In this document: positions 43,840 to 52,802 of the stretch, in pieces
Numbering within the stretch: position 1 is the stretch's first letter
How the letters are laid out: the number at the start of each line of letters is the position of its first letter
Source of the DNA: Candidatus Kapaibacterium sp.
GTDB lineage: Bacteria; Bacteroidota; Ignavibacteria; Kapaibacteriales; UBA4661
Assembly: GCA_025455065.1 (NCBI GenBank)
Contig: JALONG010000004.1
Span: 22,690-86,689, forward strand
DNA length: 64,000 bases
Reading direction: 5' to 3'
The notes under the pieces: model-generated
Told to the model about the DNA's origin: nothing
The model's database searches: none
The model's input: the letters and a program-made list of their open reading frames with translations, nothing else
Position numbers and translations under genes: made by a program

Positions 43840-46377
43840 TCAGATACGGTCAATGACGGAATTTTGAATATCAGCGCGGAAAGGCAACTTCACCGTAAAG
43901 GTTGTGCCTTGATTTTCGACACTACTGAAGCTAATCATGCCGTCGTGCGCATCAACGGCATACTTGACAATAGACATTCCCACACCTGTCCCCTTGATAT
44001 TTTCGACGTTCTGAGCGCGGTGGAACGCCTCAAATACGTGCTTTTGGTCTTCCTGCGGAATACCGATGCCTTTGTCGCTGACGCTCATCATTATTTCTTC
44101 ATCCGTACATTCCACAACAAACTCAACCTCGTCCTTCGAGTATTTAAGCGCGTTGGAAAGAAGGTTGGTAACGATTGAGCGCATAAGTTTTGCATCCAAA
44201 CGCGGCAAATCTTTCGTCGCGCTGGTGTATGTGAAGCGAATCCGCTCCACGCCGCCGTTTGCAACGGCAAGTTCGTGAATAATTTCTTGGCAAAAATCTT
44301 TGAGGTTCATTTGCGCAAAAACAGCACGGGTCTTGCCCGCTTCGCCACGCGCCAAGACCAGCACATCGTTCAGCATTTGCTCAATGCGCCCCGACGACGA
44401 CATAATACGCTCTATATGCGCTGTTTGCTTCTCCGACGGCATTTTCCCCGCTCCCAAGTGCAGAATTTCCGCCGAGGAATTGATAACCGTGAGCGGCGTT
44501 CTAAATTCGTGGGAAACCATCGTAATAAAGCGGCTTTTGAGGTCGTTCAGTTCTTTTTCCTGTTGCAAAGCCCGCTTCAGTTCTTGTTCGGCAGCTTTTC
44601 GTGCCGCAATATCACGGGAATTAAGCACAATCCCGCCCACAGCAAGGTTCTGAAGCTGATTACTCGCCGTTACCTCAATCCACTCGTAATCGTGTTTAAT
44701 GTCGGACTGGTGCAAAAATTCAATCGTGCGAATAGTGTCCGGCTCGTGAATGATATTGTACAAGAAAACCCGCACCATTTCTTGATAGTCGGGATGCACA
44801 CGGTGAAGGAAATTCTGCCCAATGCGCTCAAACGGCTCAAAACCAAAGATTTTTTCGGTTGCCGGCGATTCGTAGCTGATTTCGCCTTCCTCTTCGACAA
44901 TCGTAATCACATCCGACGAATTTTTCAGCAAACTATTCAAGCGCTCACCGCTTTGCAAGAGCATTTCCTCAATGCGTTTGCGCTCGGCGATTTCGTGCTT
45001 GAGTTCGGCGTTTGCTCGCTTGAGTGCTTCGGTGCGCTCATCAATACGGCGCTCCAAAAATTGACTGAACAGCACATTGGCTTCTTCGTTATTTTTTCGC
45101 TCGGTAATGTCATTGATAATCACAAACGAACCTGCGAAAGTTCCCTGTTCATCAAGGCGTGGTGCGGAGTTGATAGCCTGCCAGCGTTTTGTTCCGTTGG
45201 GGCGGATGATTTCCAATTCATAGCGTCCGGATTTTCCATTGCGCCGCTCAATGTTTTGCTGTTCGACAAGTTCTGTCGAACCGGCACTGATAAATTCTTT
45301 GATATATCTGCCTGCAAGTTGCCCTCGCCCAACACCGAAAGCATCTTCTGCGGCAGGATTGGCAAAGGTAACTTTGTCATCTGCGTCCGTAATAATAATT
45401 CCTTCGGACAGACTATCCACCAGCGTTTTGTACTGCTGTTCACTTTCACGCAGCGCGTCTTCAATGCCGGAACGCTCAGTAATATCACGAGAATTGACAA
45501 TAACCGCCTGAATTTCGGGAATATGCAGACGATTTGTCGCAATGCCCTCCATAACACGGTATTCACCCGATGCGGACCGCGCACGGAAAATAGAGGTTGC
45601 CTGAGCATCAGGCGCAGAATAGACCTCAGTCAAAACAGCACTAATCGCGGTATGCTCTTCAGGATGAACAAGATACAGTGCATGGCGACCCAGAATATCT
45701 GACGGCTCATACCCCAAAAGCGTATAAAACGCCGGACTGTGATAGCTCACATTTCCGTCCTTGTCCAAAAGCGTCACAATATCCCGCGAATACTTAATCA
45801 ATTCTGCAAAGCGCTCTGTATCTCGCTCTGCACCTTGCTTGATGGGCAGATTGCCGCTTGGTTGTAAAGAGCCGTTCAAGGAATGAGAAAGCGTAGTCGG
45901 TAGATTGCTGTTTGGAAGCGTCCGAGTAGCTTGTTCGCGGCGTAGGCTGGTGCGCAAGCGGGCTTTGTTGCTTTGGGGGACAATATCGGTAACGCCGGAT
46001 TTAATCAAATCAACGCCATGTTCAAGGGGAAAATCATCGGGAGTAATGGCAAAAAGCAGCATGGGGGCTTGCTCCAAGCGTTCTGCGCGAAGGGTACGCA
46101 TAAGGCTCAACGTATTATCCATGCTAAAAGAAGGTGCATCCACGCGGCATATAAGCACGTCCCACGCTTCTGCCGTTAAAGCTGCTGTTAGATGCTCCCC
46201 AGTAAAGACCATGCGAAAATCCGGCACATACTCGTCATCATATTCCAATTCCCGCATCAGTGCGTAGCCTTCCCCAAAAGACTGCACGGCAAGCAACACG
46301 CGAAGACTCTCACGCGAAGCCATTTCAAAGGTTTCGTGCGGAAAATCAGTCGTGGTATTCGGTACATCAATGTACAT
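43840..46377 (-). CDS. Multi-PAS histidine kinase with degenerate N-terminal receiver-like domain
   Basis: 845 residues, soluble. Residues about 20-140 resemble a receiver (LRVLLAVQSFGEGYALMREL, WDVLICRVDAPSFSMDN, ITPDDFPL) but the acidic pocket is poor and the phospho-Asp position is doubtful. Three PAS domains follow at about 185-300, 305-430 and 480-600 (for example ITDADDKVTFANPAAEDAFG), with a coiled coil before the third. HisKA: MVSHEFRTPLTVINSSAEIL with the His at about 622. HATPase: IVTNLLSNALKYSKDE, SVSDKGIGIP and GTGVGMSIVK. Cytoplasmic sensing is expected, with a redox, gas or small-molecule PAS ligand unknown. It lies between the receiver gene (72 bp upstream) and the cyclase (12 bp downstream). 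Confidence 0.95.
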   Translation of the reverse strand: MYIDVPNTTTDFPHETFEMASRESLRVLLAVQSFGEGYALMRELEYDDEYVPDFRMVFTGEHLTAALTAEAWDVLICRVDAPSFSMDNTLSLMRTLRAERLEQAPMLLFAITPDDFPLEHGVDLIKSGVTDIVPQSNKARLRTSLRREQATRTLPNSNLPTTLSHSLNGSLQPSGNLPIKQGAERDTERFAELIKYSRDIVTLLDKDGNVSYHSPAFYTLLGYEPSDILGRHALYLVHPEEHTAISAVLTEVYSAPDAQATSIFRARSASGEYRVMEGIATNRLHIPEIQAVIVNSRDITERSGIEDALRESEQQYKTLVDSLSEGIIITDADDKVTFANPAAEDAFGVGRGQLAGRYIKEFISAGSTELVEQQNIERRNGKSGRYELEIIRPNGTKRWQAINSAPRLDEQGTFAGSFVIINDITERKNNEEANVLFSQFLERRIDERTEALKRANAELKHEIAERKRIEEMLLQSGERLNSLLKNSSDVITIVEEEGEISYESPATEKIFGFEPFERIGQNFLHRVHPDYQEMVRVFLYNIIHEPDTIRTIEFLHQSDIKHDYEWIEVTASNQLQNLAVGGIVLNSRDIAARKAAEQELKRALQQEKELNDLKSRFITMVSHEFRTPLTVINSSAEILHLGAGKMPSEKQTAHIERIMSSSGRIEQMLNDVLVLARGEAGKTRAVFAQMNLKDFCQEIIHELAVANGGVERIRFTYTSATKDLPRLDAKLMRSIVTNLLSNALKYSKDEVEFVVECTDEEIMMSVSDKGIGIPQEDQKHVFEAFHRAQNVENIKGTGVGMSIVKYAVDAHDGMISFSSVENQGTTFTVKLPFRADIQNSVIDRI

Positions 46378-46449
46378 AGCCGATAAATGCTGGTGTGCGG
46401 AAGTTTGGCAAGTTATTTCGCTAATTATTTCCCAAATTATTTCGCTGAC

Positions 46450-46926
46450 TTATTTCTGTGCTTGAGCGGCTTGCCAAGCAGCAAAATACTCTTGAATTTT
46501 GCGCACATAGCCAATTTCTCTGTGCAACATCGGCACAAGGCGCTCCAAATAGCCTTTGATAATAAAATCCGATGCTCCGGCATTCATTGCGGTAACAACG
46601 GCGTTTTCGTTCAAAATACTTGAAATCATGATGACCGGAATTTTCACATCAGGTTTGCCGGGCAGAACGCCGCGCTCTTGCTCGGTTTTGCGGATAATGT
46701 TCAACGCATCCATTCCCGTAAATCCGGTGTGGATATTGTAATCGCAGAAGATTACATCCCACTCTTTGTTGAGTGCGGCTTGCAGTTGCGGGATTGTATC
46801 AACGCGCTCATAAACGATTTCGATGTCGTGATACCGCAAAAAACGAATCAGTACATCGGCATCCAACGCCGAATCCTCAACGAGCAAGGCAGTAAGGTGC
46901 AAAACGGGGCGAGTAGGTTGTTCCAC
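46450..46926 (-). CDS. Single-domain response regulator
   Basis: 158 residues, a lone receiver: ALLVEDSALDADVL (acidic pair), WDVIFCDYNIHTGFTG (phospho-Asp), PVIMISSILNENAVVTAMNA (Ser at the Thr/Ser position) and ASDFIIKGYLERLV (Lys). A short C-terminal helix follows, with no output domain. First gene of the receiver-kinase-cyclase cluster, so it likely relays phosphate from the kinase to a partner by protein contact, or to the NtrC-type regulator through a phosphorelay. Confidence 0.92.
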   Translation of the reverse strand: MEQPTRPVLHLTALLVEDSALDADVLIRFLRYHDIEIVYERVDTIPQLQAALNKEWDVIFCDYNIHTGFTGMDALNIIRKTEQERGVLPGKPDVKIPVIMISSILNENAVVTAMNAGASDFIIKGYLERLVPMLHREIGYVRKIQEYFAAWQAAQAQK

Positions 46927-46957
46927 GAGATACTACGATTGAAAATGTGATGAACGT

Positions 46958-47014
46958 TTAGTTGTTAGTTGTTGGTTTTTAGTTGCTGGTTGTTTGTTGG
47001 TAGTTGTTTGGTAG
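46958..47014. repeat. Low-complexity GTT(A/G)GTT repeat
   Basis: About 55 bp built from GTTAGTTGTT, GGTTTTTAGTTGCTGGTT and similar units. A partly complementary AAAAACCAGAAACC-type stretch lies at 47125-47152, so the 230-bp gap could fold. Non-coding; no function assigned. Confidence 0.6.
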
Positions 47015-47156
47015 TGGTTTTGAAGGCACGGAAAAAAAAGGCACTTGGACAGTGTTTCATGGTGAATAATAAGTGAATTTCAATTCTTGAAAAACAAAAA
47101 TTTACGGGTTACACGCTTAACACTAAAAACCAGAAACCAAAAACTACCAACATTTC

Positions 47157-47918
47157 TCACGTTTCCCGCCGAAGCCGCGCAATTTCAAACATCAAAATTC
47201 CCGCAGCCACCGATGCGTTTAGCGAAGATATTTTGCCGTGCAGAGGAATTGCTAGCGCGTCGGTGCAGATGCGGCGCACAGCAGGTTGAATGCCTCCACC
47301 TTCACTCCCGACAACCAACACAAGCGGCTCTTCGGCAAGTCCGTCTGTGTCAAGAATCGTGTTGTAATCGCCCTTCGCTTCTGCTTCCAACGCAAGAATC
47401 CTGAAACCCGCATTGCGGCAGTCTTCCAACGCTTTGGTGAGCGAACCTGTTTTTGCAACGGGAATATGCTGTAATGCGCCTGCGGAAGCCTTCATTGCTG
47501 TGCCACCGAGCGGTGCTGCTTTCAAATCCGGCAAAATTAAACCGTGAAATCCGGCACATTCGGCAGAACGCGCAATAGCACCCAAGTTATGCGGGTCGGT
47601 AATGCTGTCCAGTGCAACAAACAAGGGATTATCCAGCGCGGCAAAACTTTTGTCAATGAGTTCGCCAATACTGAAGGTTTTGACCGATTGCATGAGAGCA
47701 ATAATACCTTGCGAATGAGCATTTTCGCCGCAAACTTCGCGCTCTAAGGTTTGAAATTTCCGTTTGTCCATTTGGGCAAAAGGAATATTCGCTTTTTCGG
47801 CTTGAATACGCAGCGCGGTAATTGCAGCGCCTTCGGTGCCGTATTGACAAAAAATTTTTTCAATCTGTTTTCCGGCGGCAAGCGCCTCCAAAACAGTGTT
47901 TCGACCAAAAATATACAC
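47157..47918 (-). CDS. rlmB: 23S rRNA 2'-O-methyltransferase of the TrmH/SpoU family (RlmB-like)
   Basis: 253 residues. N-terminal substrate-binding domain (MYIFGRNTVLEALAAGKQIE, a typical RlmB start) and a SPOUT knot domain: FVALDSITDPHNLGAIARSA (motif 1 with the catalytic Arg), LVLVVGSEGGGIQPAVRRIC (motif 2) and IPLHGKISSLNASVAAGILM (motif 3). RlmB methylates G2251 in the 23S P-loop. It begins 6 bp after the stop of the methyltransferase gene at 47925, so the two are cotranscribed. Confidence 0.93.
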   Translation of the reverse strand: MYIFGRNTVLEALAAGKQIEKIFCQYGTEGAAITALRIQAEKANIPFAQMDKRKFQTLEREVCGENAHSQGIIALMQSVKTFSIGELIDKSFAALDNPLFVALDSITDPHNLGAIARSAECAGFHGLILPDLKAAPLGGTAMKASAGALQHIPVAKTGSLTKALEDCRNAGFRILALEAEAKGDYNTILDTDGLAEEPLVLVVGSEGGGIQPAVRRICTDALAIPLHGKISSLNASVAAGILMFEIARLRRET

Positions 47919-47924
47919 GTGTGA

Positions 47925-48689
47925 TTACCCTTTTCTGACAAATTCAAGTTTAGCGAGGTCTTTAGCGGAAGTGAACACCTTATCCAAGCGCTTGGTGAGC
48001 GGCATTGCAGCTTGCTGTATCCAGAGCGACAAAGGATTAAGCGGCTCTCCTTCTTGACGCGAAGCAGGATTCAAGCCTTTGCGGACAATTCCGGCAAGAT
48101 AATAACTCACGCGGATATTGATAAATTCGTTTTGGTGCAACACAAAACCATTATCTGCACAGCGCTCTGCATAATACGCAATCGGACGCGCCAAGCACAA
48201 ATCATCACCCGTAATGCGGTCATCAACGCGCTCAAACAGAACAACCTTTCGTTTGCTCACGCGACAGACTTCCCGCAAGATAGAGCGCATCATTGCGTCA
48301 TCCGTGTTGTGTTGAAGTACCGTCGCCGTAAAAACAACATCAAATTCTTGGTCTGCAAACGGCAGCGTCGTACCGTCAATTTTCACGAGTTCCACTTCCG
48401 GCGCATTATTTTTTCGCGCCAAAGCGACCATATCGGCGGAAATATCCGCTCCGACAAGCCGCGCAGGTTTTTTCGCCCAGAGTTCCCGCAAATTCCCGCC
48501 CGGACCGGGACCAAGTTCCAACACTGACTTTCCTTCCACATCCAAGGTGCGTAACATTTCCAAAAAGCGCTCTCGTTTGTAGCGATAATACGGCTCGTCG
48601 TCTCCGGCAATAACATTTGTTCCGGAGCGCTCTCCGATGCGCTTTGCAACGTCAGACCAGTAGGATTCGGGATGATACGCTGTTGCCAT
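47925..48689 (-). CDS. Class I SAM-dependent methyltransferase
   Basis: 254 residues. Methyltransf_11/25-type fold with motif I VLELGPGPGGNLREL at about 56-70, an acidic strand end VGADISADMVALARK, and VVFTATVLQHNTDDAMMRSI as the motif IV region. Substrate unknown; family members act on quinones, sugars or small metabolites. It lies 6 bp upstream of rlmB. Confidence 0.88.
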   Translation of the reverse strand: MATAYHPESYWSDVAKRIGERSGTNVIAGDDEPYYRYKRERFLEMLRTLDVEGKSVLELGPGPGGNLRELWAKKPARLVGADISADMVALARKNNAPEVELVKIDGTTLPFADQEFDVVFTATVLQHNTDDAMMRSILREVCRVSKRKVVLFERVDDRITGDDLCLARPIAYYAERCADNGFVLHQNEFINIRVSYYLAGIVRKGLNPASRQEGEPLNPLSLWIQQAAMPLTKRLDKVFTSAKDLAKLEFVRKG

Positions 48690-49065
48690 GAATATCTGTT
48701 TTGTGAAGCCGAAACACCATAAGCAAACGAAAATACCAAAAGTCTGTGAATTTTCCTGTGATTTTGTGAAGTTTTGTATGTTTTGTTGTTGTCAGACCGC
48801 TCTTTTTCTTCATTGTTATGTTGTTTTTCCGTCGTTCCGATGCTGTGAAGTGTGTTCTCAATACTGTCCTAATATTTTTCCGGAAACCTTTCAGTTATCA
48901 GGTAAAAAAATGCGCGAAAAAAGTGCGAAGAACGTGAAAAATGCGTATTTTGCGAAGCGTTTTCATTTTGTGGTGAAAATTTGGCGGAGTACGATTGCCG
49001 CATCGCATTTGTCAATGCTGTCTTTCAAATGTTGTTTACCCTTGTTTTTCCTGCATTTTCACGTT
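48690..49065. other. Divergent intergenic region
   Basis: 376 bp between the methyltransferase start (minus) and the PD40 protein start (plus). A frame is open across it in line with the PD40 gene, but it is Cys/Phe/His-rich and unlike a protein. I see no RNA gene or clear dyad. Confidence 0.55.
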
Positions 49066-50340
49066 ATGAACAGTTTTTGCTTCTTGATAACTAATCACCG
49101 TATCCCTGCAATACTACTCTGTTTGGGATGCTGGCTCATAGTAGTAGCCCCTACCCAAAGCCTCGTTGCACAAACACCTGCAAAAATCCCTGCGCTAAAG
49201 TTCCAAGGTACGGTTACCATTACACGGCTAAACCAGATAAATTCAGCGTTCCAAGAGGCAAATCTTTCACTGACTCCTGACGGGAAGCGGATGTACTTTC
49301 TTTCAGACAGGGGCGGACAAGTATGGTCGCGTCGCCCTGACACTACCGACCGTTTTGACGGTGATATCTGGACATCCCAGCGAGTGAACGGTGAATGGCA
49401 AGCGGCACAATGCCTTGATGCGACGGTTAATACCGAGCGGGGCGAAGATGAGCCAAACATCATGCCTGATGGTCAAACAGTGCTGTTCCAAAGTTGGCAA
49501 CCCGGCTGGCAAAATAGCGGCGGACCTTACTACAGCGCTACCGTAAAGGGAACATCGTGGGAAAAACCCATTGGCTTGGGCGGCGGAATTACCCTCTTTT
49601 TCACACAAATGCGGAAACAGACCAATGACCAATATGGCACAGACGGTTCGGCATTTTCCGCCAACGGGAAGCTCTTCGTCGTTGCTTGTGGACCCGATTA
49701 CGACGGACCAATGGACTTGTACTTTAGCCGAAAAGCAGGAAAAGCAGGCTGGCTCTATTGTCAAAAACTCGACATCAGCACTGACGGTAATGAACGGTCT
49801 GTTTTCCTCGCAGCAGACGGTAAGACTTTATATTTTGCGTCGGACGGTTTGGGTGGATTTGGAGGAATGGATATTTTCAAAGCTACCCTCAGCGATGACG
49901 GCAAAGTAACAAATGTTGTTAATATCGGAGAACCGTTTAATACCAAAGCAAACGATTACGGCTTTGTTGTCAGTGCCAAAGGCGACGAGGCATATTTTGT
50001 ACGAAACGGTGATATTTATATGGCAAAACTTTCTTCCAGCATGAACGCCCTGAAACCATTTCCTGTATCGGTTCTCACAGGTACAGTACGTAACAAAATA
50101 ACAGGAACGCCCGTGCAAGCAAAAATCACTCTCCGCGCAATAAACGCGCTCCCCGAGAGCGATGTCGAAGAAATTAGCGCTCATGCGGACGGAACCTATT
50201 CTGCGGTGTTGAACATTGGAACAACCTATCGGCAAACTATCAGCGCTCCCGGATTCAAAGAAGTACAACGCATCGTATCAGTACCCACAAGCAAACAATC
50301 AAACACCTTACAGATTGATATCGTTCTTGTGCCGATGTGA
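49066..50340 (+). CDS. PD40 beta-propeller protein with C-terminal carboxypeptidase-regulatory-like domain
   Basis: 424 residues from the ATG at 49066; the signal peptide (ILLCLGCWLIVVAPTQSLVA) follows directly. PD40/WD40-like repeats are visible: LSLTPDGKRMYFLSDRGGQV, EPNIMPDGQTVLFQSW, SVFLAADGKTLYFASDGLGG (with the FGGMDIF signature) and VSAKGDEAYFVRNGDIYMA. A sandwich domain of the CarboxypepD_reg type, LTGTVRNKITGTPVQAKITL, closes the protein. This is the arrangement of TolB/OmpA-linked propellers in Bacteroidota but without the terminal OmpA domain. Periplasmic or surface location. Function unknown. Confidence 0.85.
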   Translation: MNSFCFLITNHRIPAILLCLGCWLIVVAPTQSLVAQTPAKIPALKFQGTVTITRLNQINSAFQEANLSLTPDGKRMYFLSDRGGQVWSRRPDTTDRFDGDIWTSQRVNGEWQAAQCLDATVNTERGEDEPNIMPDGQTVLFQSWQPGWQNSGGPYYSATVKGTSWEKPIGLGGGITLFFTQMRKQTNDQYGTDGSAFSANGKLFVVACGPDYDGPMDLYFSRKAGKAGWLYCQKLDISTDGNERSVFLAADGKTLYFASDGLGGFGGMDIFKATLSDDGKVTNVVNIGEPFNTKANDYGFVVSAKGDEAYFVRNGDIYMAKLSSSMNALKPFPVSVLTGTVRNKITGTPVQAKITLRAINALPESDVEEISAHADGTYSAVLNIGTTYRQTISAPGFKEVQRIVSVPTSKQSNTLQIDIVLVPM

Positions 50341-50662
50341 AAGAACCTAGTCTCGCAAGAAGGCGAAAGAAGGAAACGATGAATGAGAAATGACGGAGTG
50401 TTGTTTTGTATTAGTATTGTTACGTATAAATGCACAACAACGGTCTGTATGGGTTTACAACGCTCACTATAGTTCACTTTCCTGCGAACTATAAAACTCC
50501 TGCATATAACGCTTGATAGAACAGCAGTAAAAAAAAAGAACGTAGTGTTAAAACAGTTTGCGACACTCGTATTCCCCCCTTCATCCGTTATTCTTTTGCC
50601 AATTCTAAACAATCTGCTCAAATGCAGTTTTTTCTGTTCACCACCACGCTTCTCGTGTTTCT
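50341..50662. other. Intergenic region with a perfect 8-bp dyad
   Basis: 322 bp between two plus-strand genes. It contains TATAGTTC at 50468-50475 and GAACTATA at 50486-50493, a perfect dyad with a 10-base spacer, which may be an operator. There is no clear terminator and no reading frame worth calling. Confidence 0.55.
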
Positions 50663-52033
50663 ATGCGCTTTTTCTTCGTTTTTTTGATTGTTGTCGTGTT
50701 CTCCACGACGGAATTTTTCGCACAAACCACCTATCGCGGTCCTGTACCTCGCATCACCACAGGCTTTGGAGCGAGCGGCAGATTTCAGGTAGATACGGTG
50801 CGTTTTCCCGCAGTCGGCTGGGACAGCGCATCAACAGGACTTCCGATTAACAGCAGCCGCTCGGTGGAAGTCTTTTTCCCGCGTGGAACGACTTCCCCGC
50901 GCCCGACGCTCTTGTTTGCTCATGGTTTTGGCGGCAACGACGCACGATTTTACGGCGAACTTTTGGGGAACTGCGTTTCGCGTGGTTATACCGTTGTGTT
51001 TGTGCCGTATCCGATTTCTATCAATTTTCCGTCGCTTTACCGAACACTTGATAGTGGTTTTGCCGAAGCGGTGCGGCGGTTCCCGAATCTGATTGATTCC
51101 ACACGCATCGGTTTTGCAGGACATTCGTTTGGTGCAGGGGCAATTCCCGGAATCGCTCACAAAGCCTTTACGCAGCGCCGTTGGGGGGCAAACGGAAAAT
51201 TTCTCTTTCCAATGGCTCCTTGGTATGCGCTTGAAACCTCGCAAGAGCAGCTTCGCACCTTTCCCCGTGACACCAAACTCATCATGCAAATTTACGCCGA
51301 CGATGCCACGAATGACCACCGTTTAGCGATGGATATGTTTTTGAATATTGCTATTCCGGCTGCGGAGAAAGATTTTGTCACAGTTTTTGCCGACACGGTG
51401 CAGAATTACGTGTATGGCGCGGGACACGGATTGTGTACAACGGGTGGACTTGCAGGCGGTGGAACATTCGACGGATACGATTACTACGCAGTTTTCCGCT
51501 TGTTGGATGCGCTTATGCAGTACACTTTTGACAATACCAACGCGGCAGCGAAAAACGTTGCTCTGGGCAATGGCAGCGCAGAGCAAGTGTTTATGGGCAG
51601 TGCAGCAGGGCGCATCCTGAAGCCGCTTGGGGTAACAGACCGCCCAGCCCCCATTCCGACCGCCCCCAGAGCGCAGTTCCAATGCGAGAACCAAACGAAT
51701 CCCCGCAGAGCATTTTGTACGCTGCAAGTTTCTTCGGTTGCACAGTCACTCGCACAGACAACGCAAGGAATAACGCCATTACGCATCACCATTGCCCCAC
51801 AACCCGCTTCCGATGAAATTCGTTTGGGTGTGCAGGTACAGACAGCGCAAGAAATCACGGTTTCGCTGACGGATGTGCTGGGGAATGAGCATTTGCGCTT
51901 TTTGCACGTCATTGCAAGCGCAGGGACGCATGAAATCGTACTTCCGCTTGATGCACTGCCAAATGGTGTGTATTTCTGCCGTGTTCAATCGAAAGAAGGC
52001 GTAAATACAGCGCCGTTGCTTGTTCGGCGGTAA
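50663..52033 (+). CDS. Secreted alpha/beta hydrolase with a type IX secretion C-terminal sorting domain
   Basis: 456 residues. Signal peptide 1-20 ending FFAQ. The hydrolase domain covers about 40-285: PTLLFAHGFGGNDARFYGEL (oxyanion region), IGFAGHSFGAGAIPGIAHKA with the nucleophile Ser in GHSFG, and VYGAGHGLCTTGGLAGGG with the likely catalytic His. This is the dienelactone-hydrolase/PET-hydrolase-like layout. A linker precedes a C-terminal Por-secretion-type domain at about 375-456 (LRITIAPQPASDEIRLGVQV, SLTDVLGNE, LPNGVYFCRVQ). Export by T9SS to the surface is inferred; no T9SS machinery genes are in the window. Substrate unknown. Confidence 0.9.
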   Translation: MRFFFVFLIVVVFSTTEFFAQTTYRGPVPRITTGFGASGRFQVDTVRFPAVGWDSASTGLPINSSRSVEVFFPRGTTSPRPTLLFAHGFGGNDARFYGELLGNCVSRGYTVVFVPYPISINFPSLYRTLDSGFAEAVRRFPNLIDSTRIGFAGHSFGAGAIPGIAHKAFTQRRWGANGKFLFPMAPWYALETSQEQLRTFPRDTKLIMQIYADDATNDHRLAMDMFLNIAIPAAEKDFVTVFADTVQNYVYGAGHGLCTTGGLAGGGTFDGYDYYAVFRLLDALMQYTFDNTNAAAKNVALGNGSAEQVFMGSAAGRILKPLGVTDRPAPIPTAPRAQFQCENQTNPRRAFCTLQVSSVAQSLAQTTQGITPLRITIAPQPASDEIRLGVQVQTAQEITVSLTDVLGNEHLRFLHVIASAGTHEIVLPLDALPNGVYFCRVQSKEGVNTAPLLVRR

Positions 52034-52072
52034 TTTTTGTGCAATTTTCTACTATTTTTTTGTGAGATTCCC

Positions 52073-52609
52073 ATGGCTACCCGCATCACCAAACCTTTTA
52101 ACTTCCGCACGTGGATTGACGAACACCGTCATTTGCTCAAACCGCCTGTGGGAAATGCTGTGGTCTATGACGAAACCGATGATTTTATCGTTATGGTCGT
52201 TGGTGGACCTAATGCGCGGAAGGATTTTCACTACAACGAAGGCGAGGAATTTTTCTATCAACTGGAAGGCGATATGGTGCTGAAACTGCACGACGGCGAA
52301 AAGGTCCTCGATATGCCGATTCGGGAAGGAGAGATTTTTTTACTCCCCCCGAAAACTCCCCATTCGCCGCAGCGTAAGGCGAACACCGTCGGCTTGGTGA
52401 TGGAACGCAAACGCGCCACGCAAGAATTGGACGGCTTTTTGTGGTTTTGCGAAAATTGCGGCACGAAATTGTACGAGGAATATCATTATATCTCGAATAT
52501 CGTCGAGCAGTTGCCGCCTATCTTTGAGCGCTTTTACGGCACTCCGGCGCACTGCACCTGCAAAGCCTGTGGAACGGTCATGCAGCGTCCGCAAAAGCCA
52601 CAACCGTAA
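52073..52609 (+). CDS. nbaC: 3-hydroxyanthranilate 3,4-dioxygenase
   Basis: 178 residues from the ATG at 52073. A cupin dioxygenase of the kynurenine pathway that opens 3-hydroxyanthranilate to the quinolinate precursor. Family features: NAVVYDETDDFIVMVVGGPN, DFHYNEGEEFFYQLEGDMVL with the iron-binding His and Glu, LLPPKTPHSPQR with the second His, and a C-terminal rubredoxin-like iron site made of FCENCGTKL and CKACGTV, as in bacterial enzymes. No other kynurenine-pathway gene is in the window. A strong terminator follows. Confidence 0.95.
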   Translation: MATRITKPFNFRTWIDEHRHLLKPPVGNAVVYDETDDFIVMVVGGPNARKDFHYNEGEEFFYQLEGDMVLKLHDGEKVLDMPIREGEIFLLPPKTPHSPQRKANTVGLVMERKRATQELDGFLWFCENCGTKLYEEYHYISNIVEQLPPIFERFYGTPAHCTCKACGTVMQRPQKPQP

Positions 52610-52673
52610 ACGGCAAAAAAAATTCCTTGCCAAATCTGCACTTTTTCGTATATTAGTAGTCCATTTTTAACGG

Positions 52674-52714
52674 CAAAGCCATTTCCCCGACGCGGTTATG
52701 GCTTTGTTTTTTTT
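52674..52714 (+). terminator. Terminator of the dioxygenase gene
   Basis: CAAAGCCAT pairs perfectly with ATGGCTTTG around a 15-base loop and is followed by eight T. An ATG inside the right arm opens into the greA frame but belongs to the terminator, not to a start. Confidence 0.93.
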
Positions 52715-52802
52715 GTTGTTTTTGGGAATTTTTCAACCGGTTTCGCACTTTGACCGGACAGTGTTCCTTCGACGATTTCAACCTGATTTTTCACACAACA
52801 CA

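Noticed and set aside
44275..45702. 475-codon open frame on the plus strand
   Set aside because: It is antisense to the histidine kinase gene, whose PAS and kinase motifs are certain. Composition is Phe/Arg/Asn/His-rich and fits a shadow frame.
52698..52802. N-terminal extension of greA
   Set aside because: The upstream ATG is part of the terminator stem at 52674-52714, and the standard GreA N-terminus begins at 52803.
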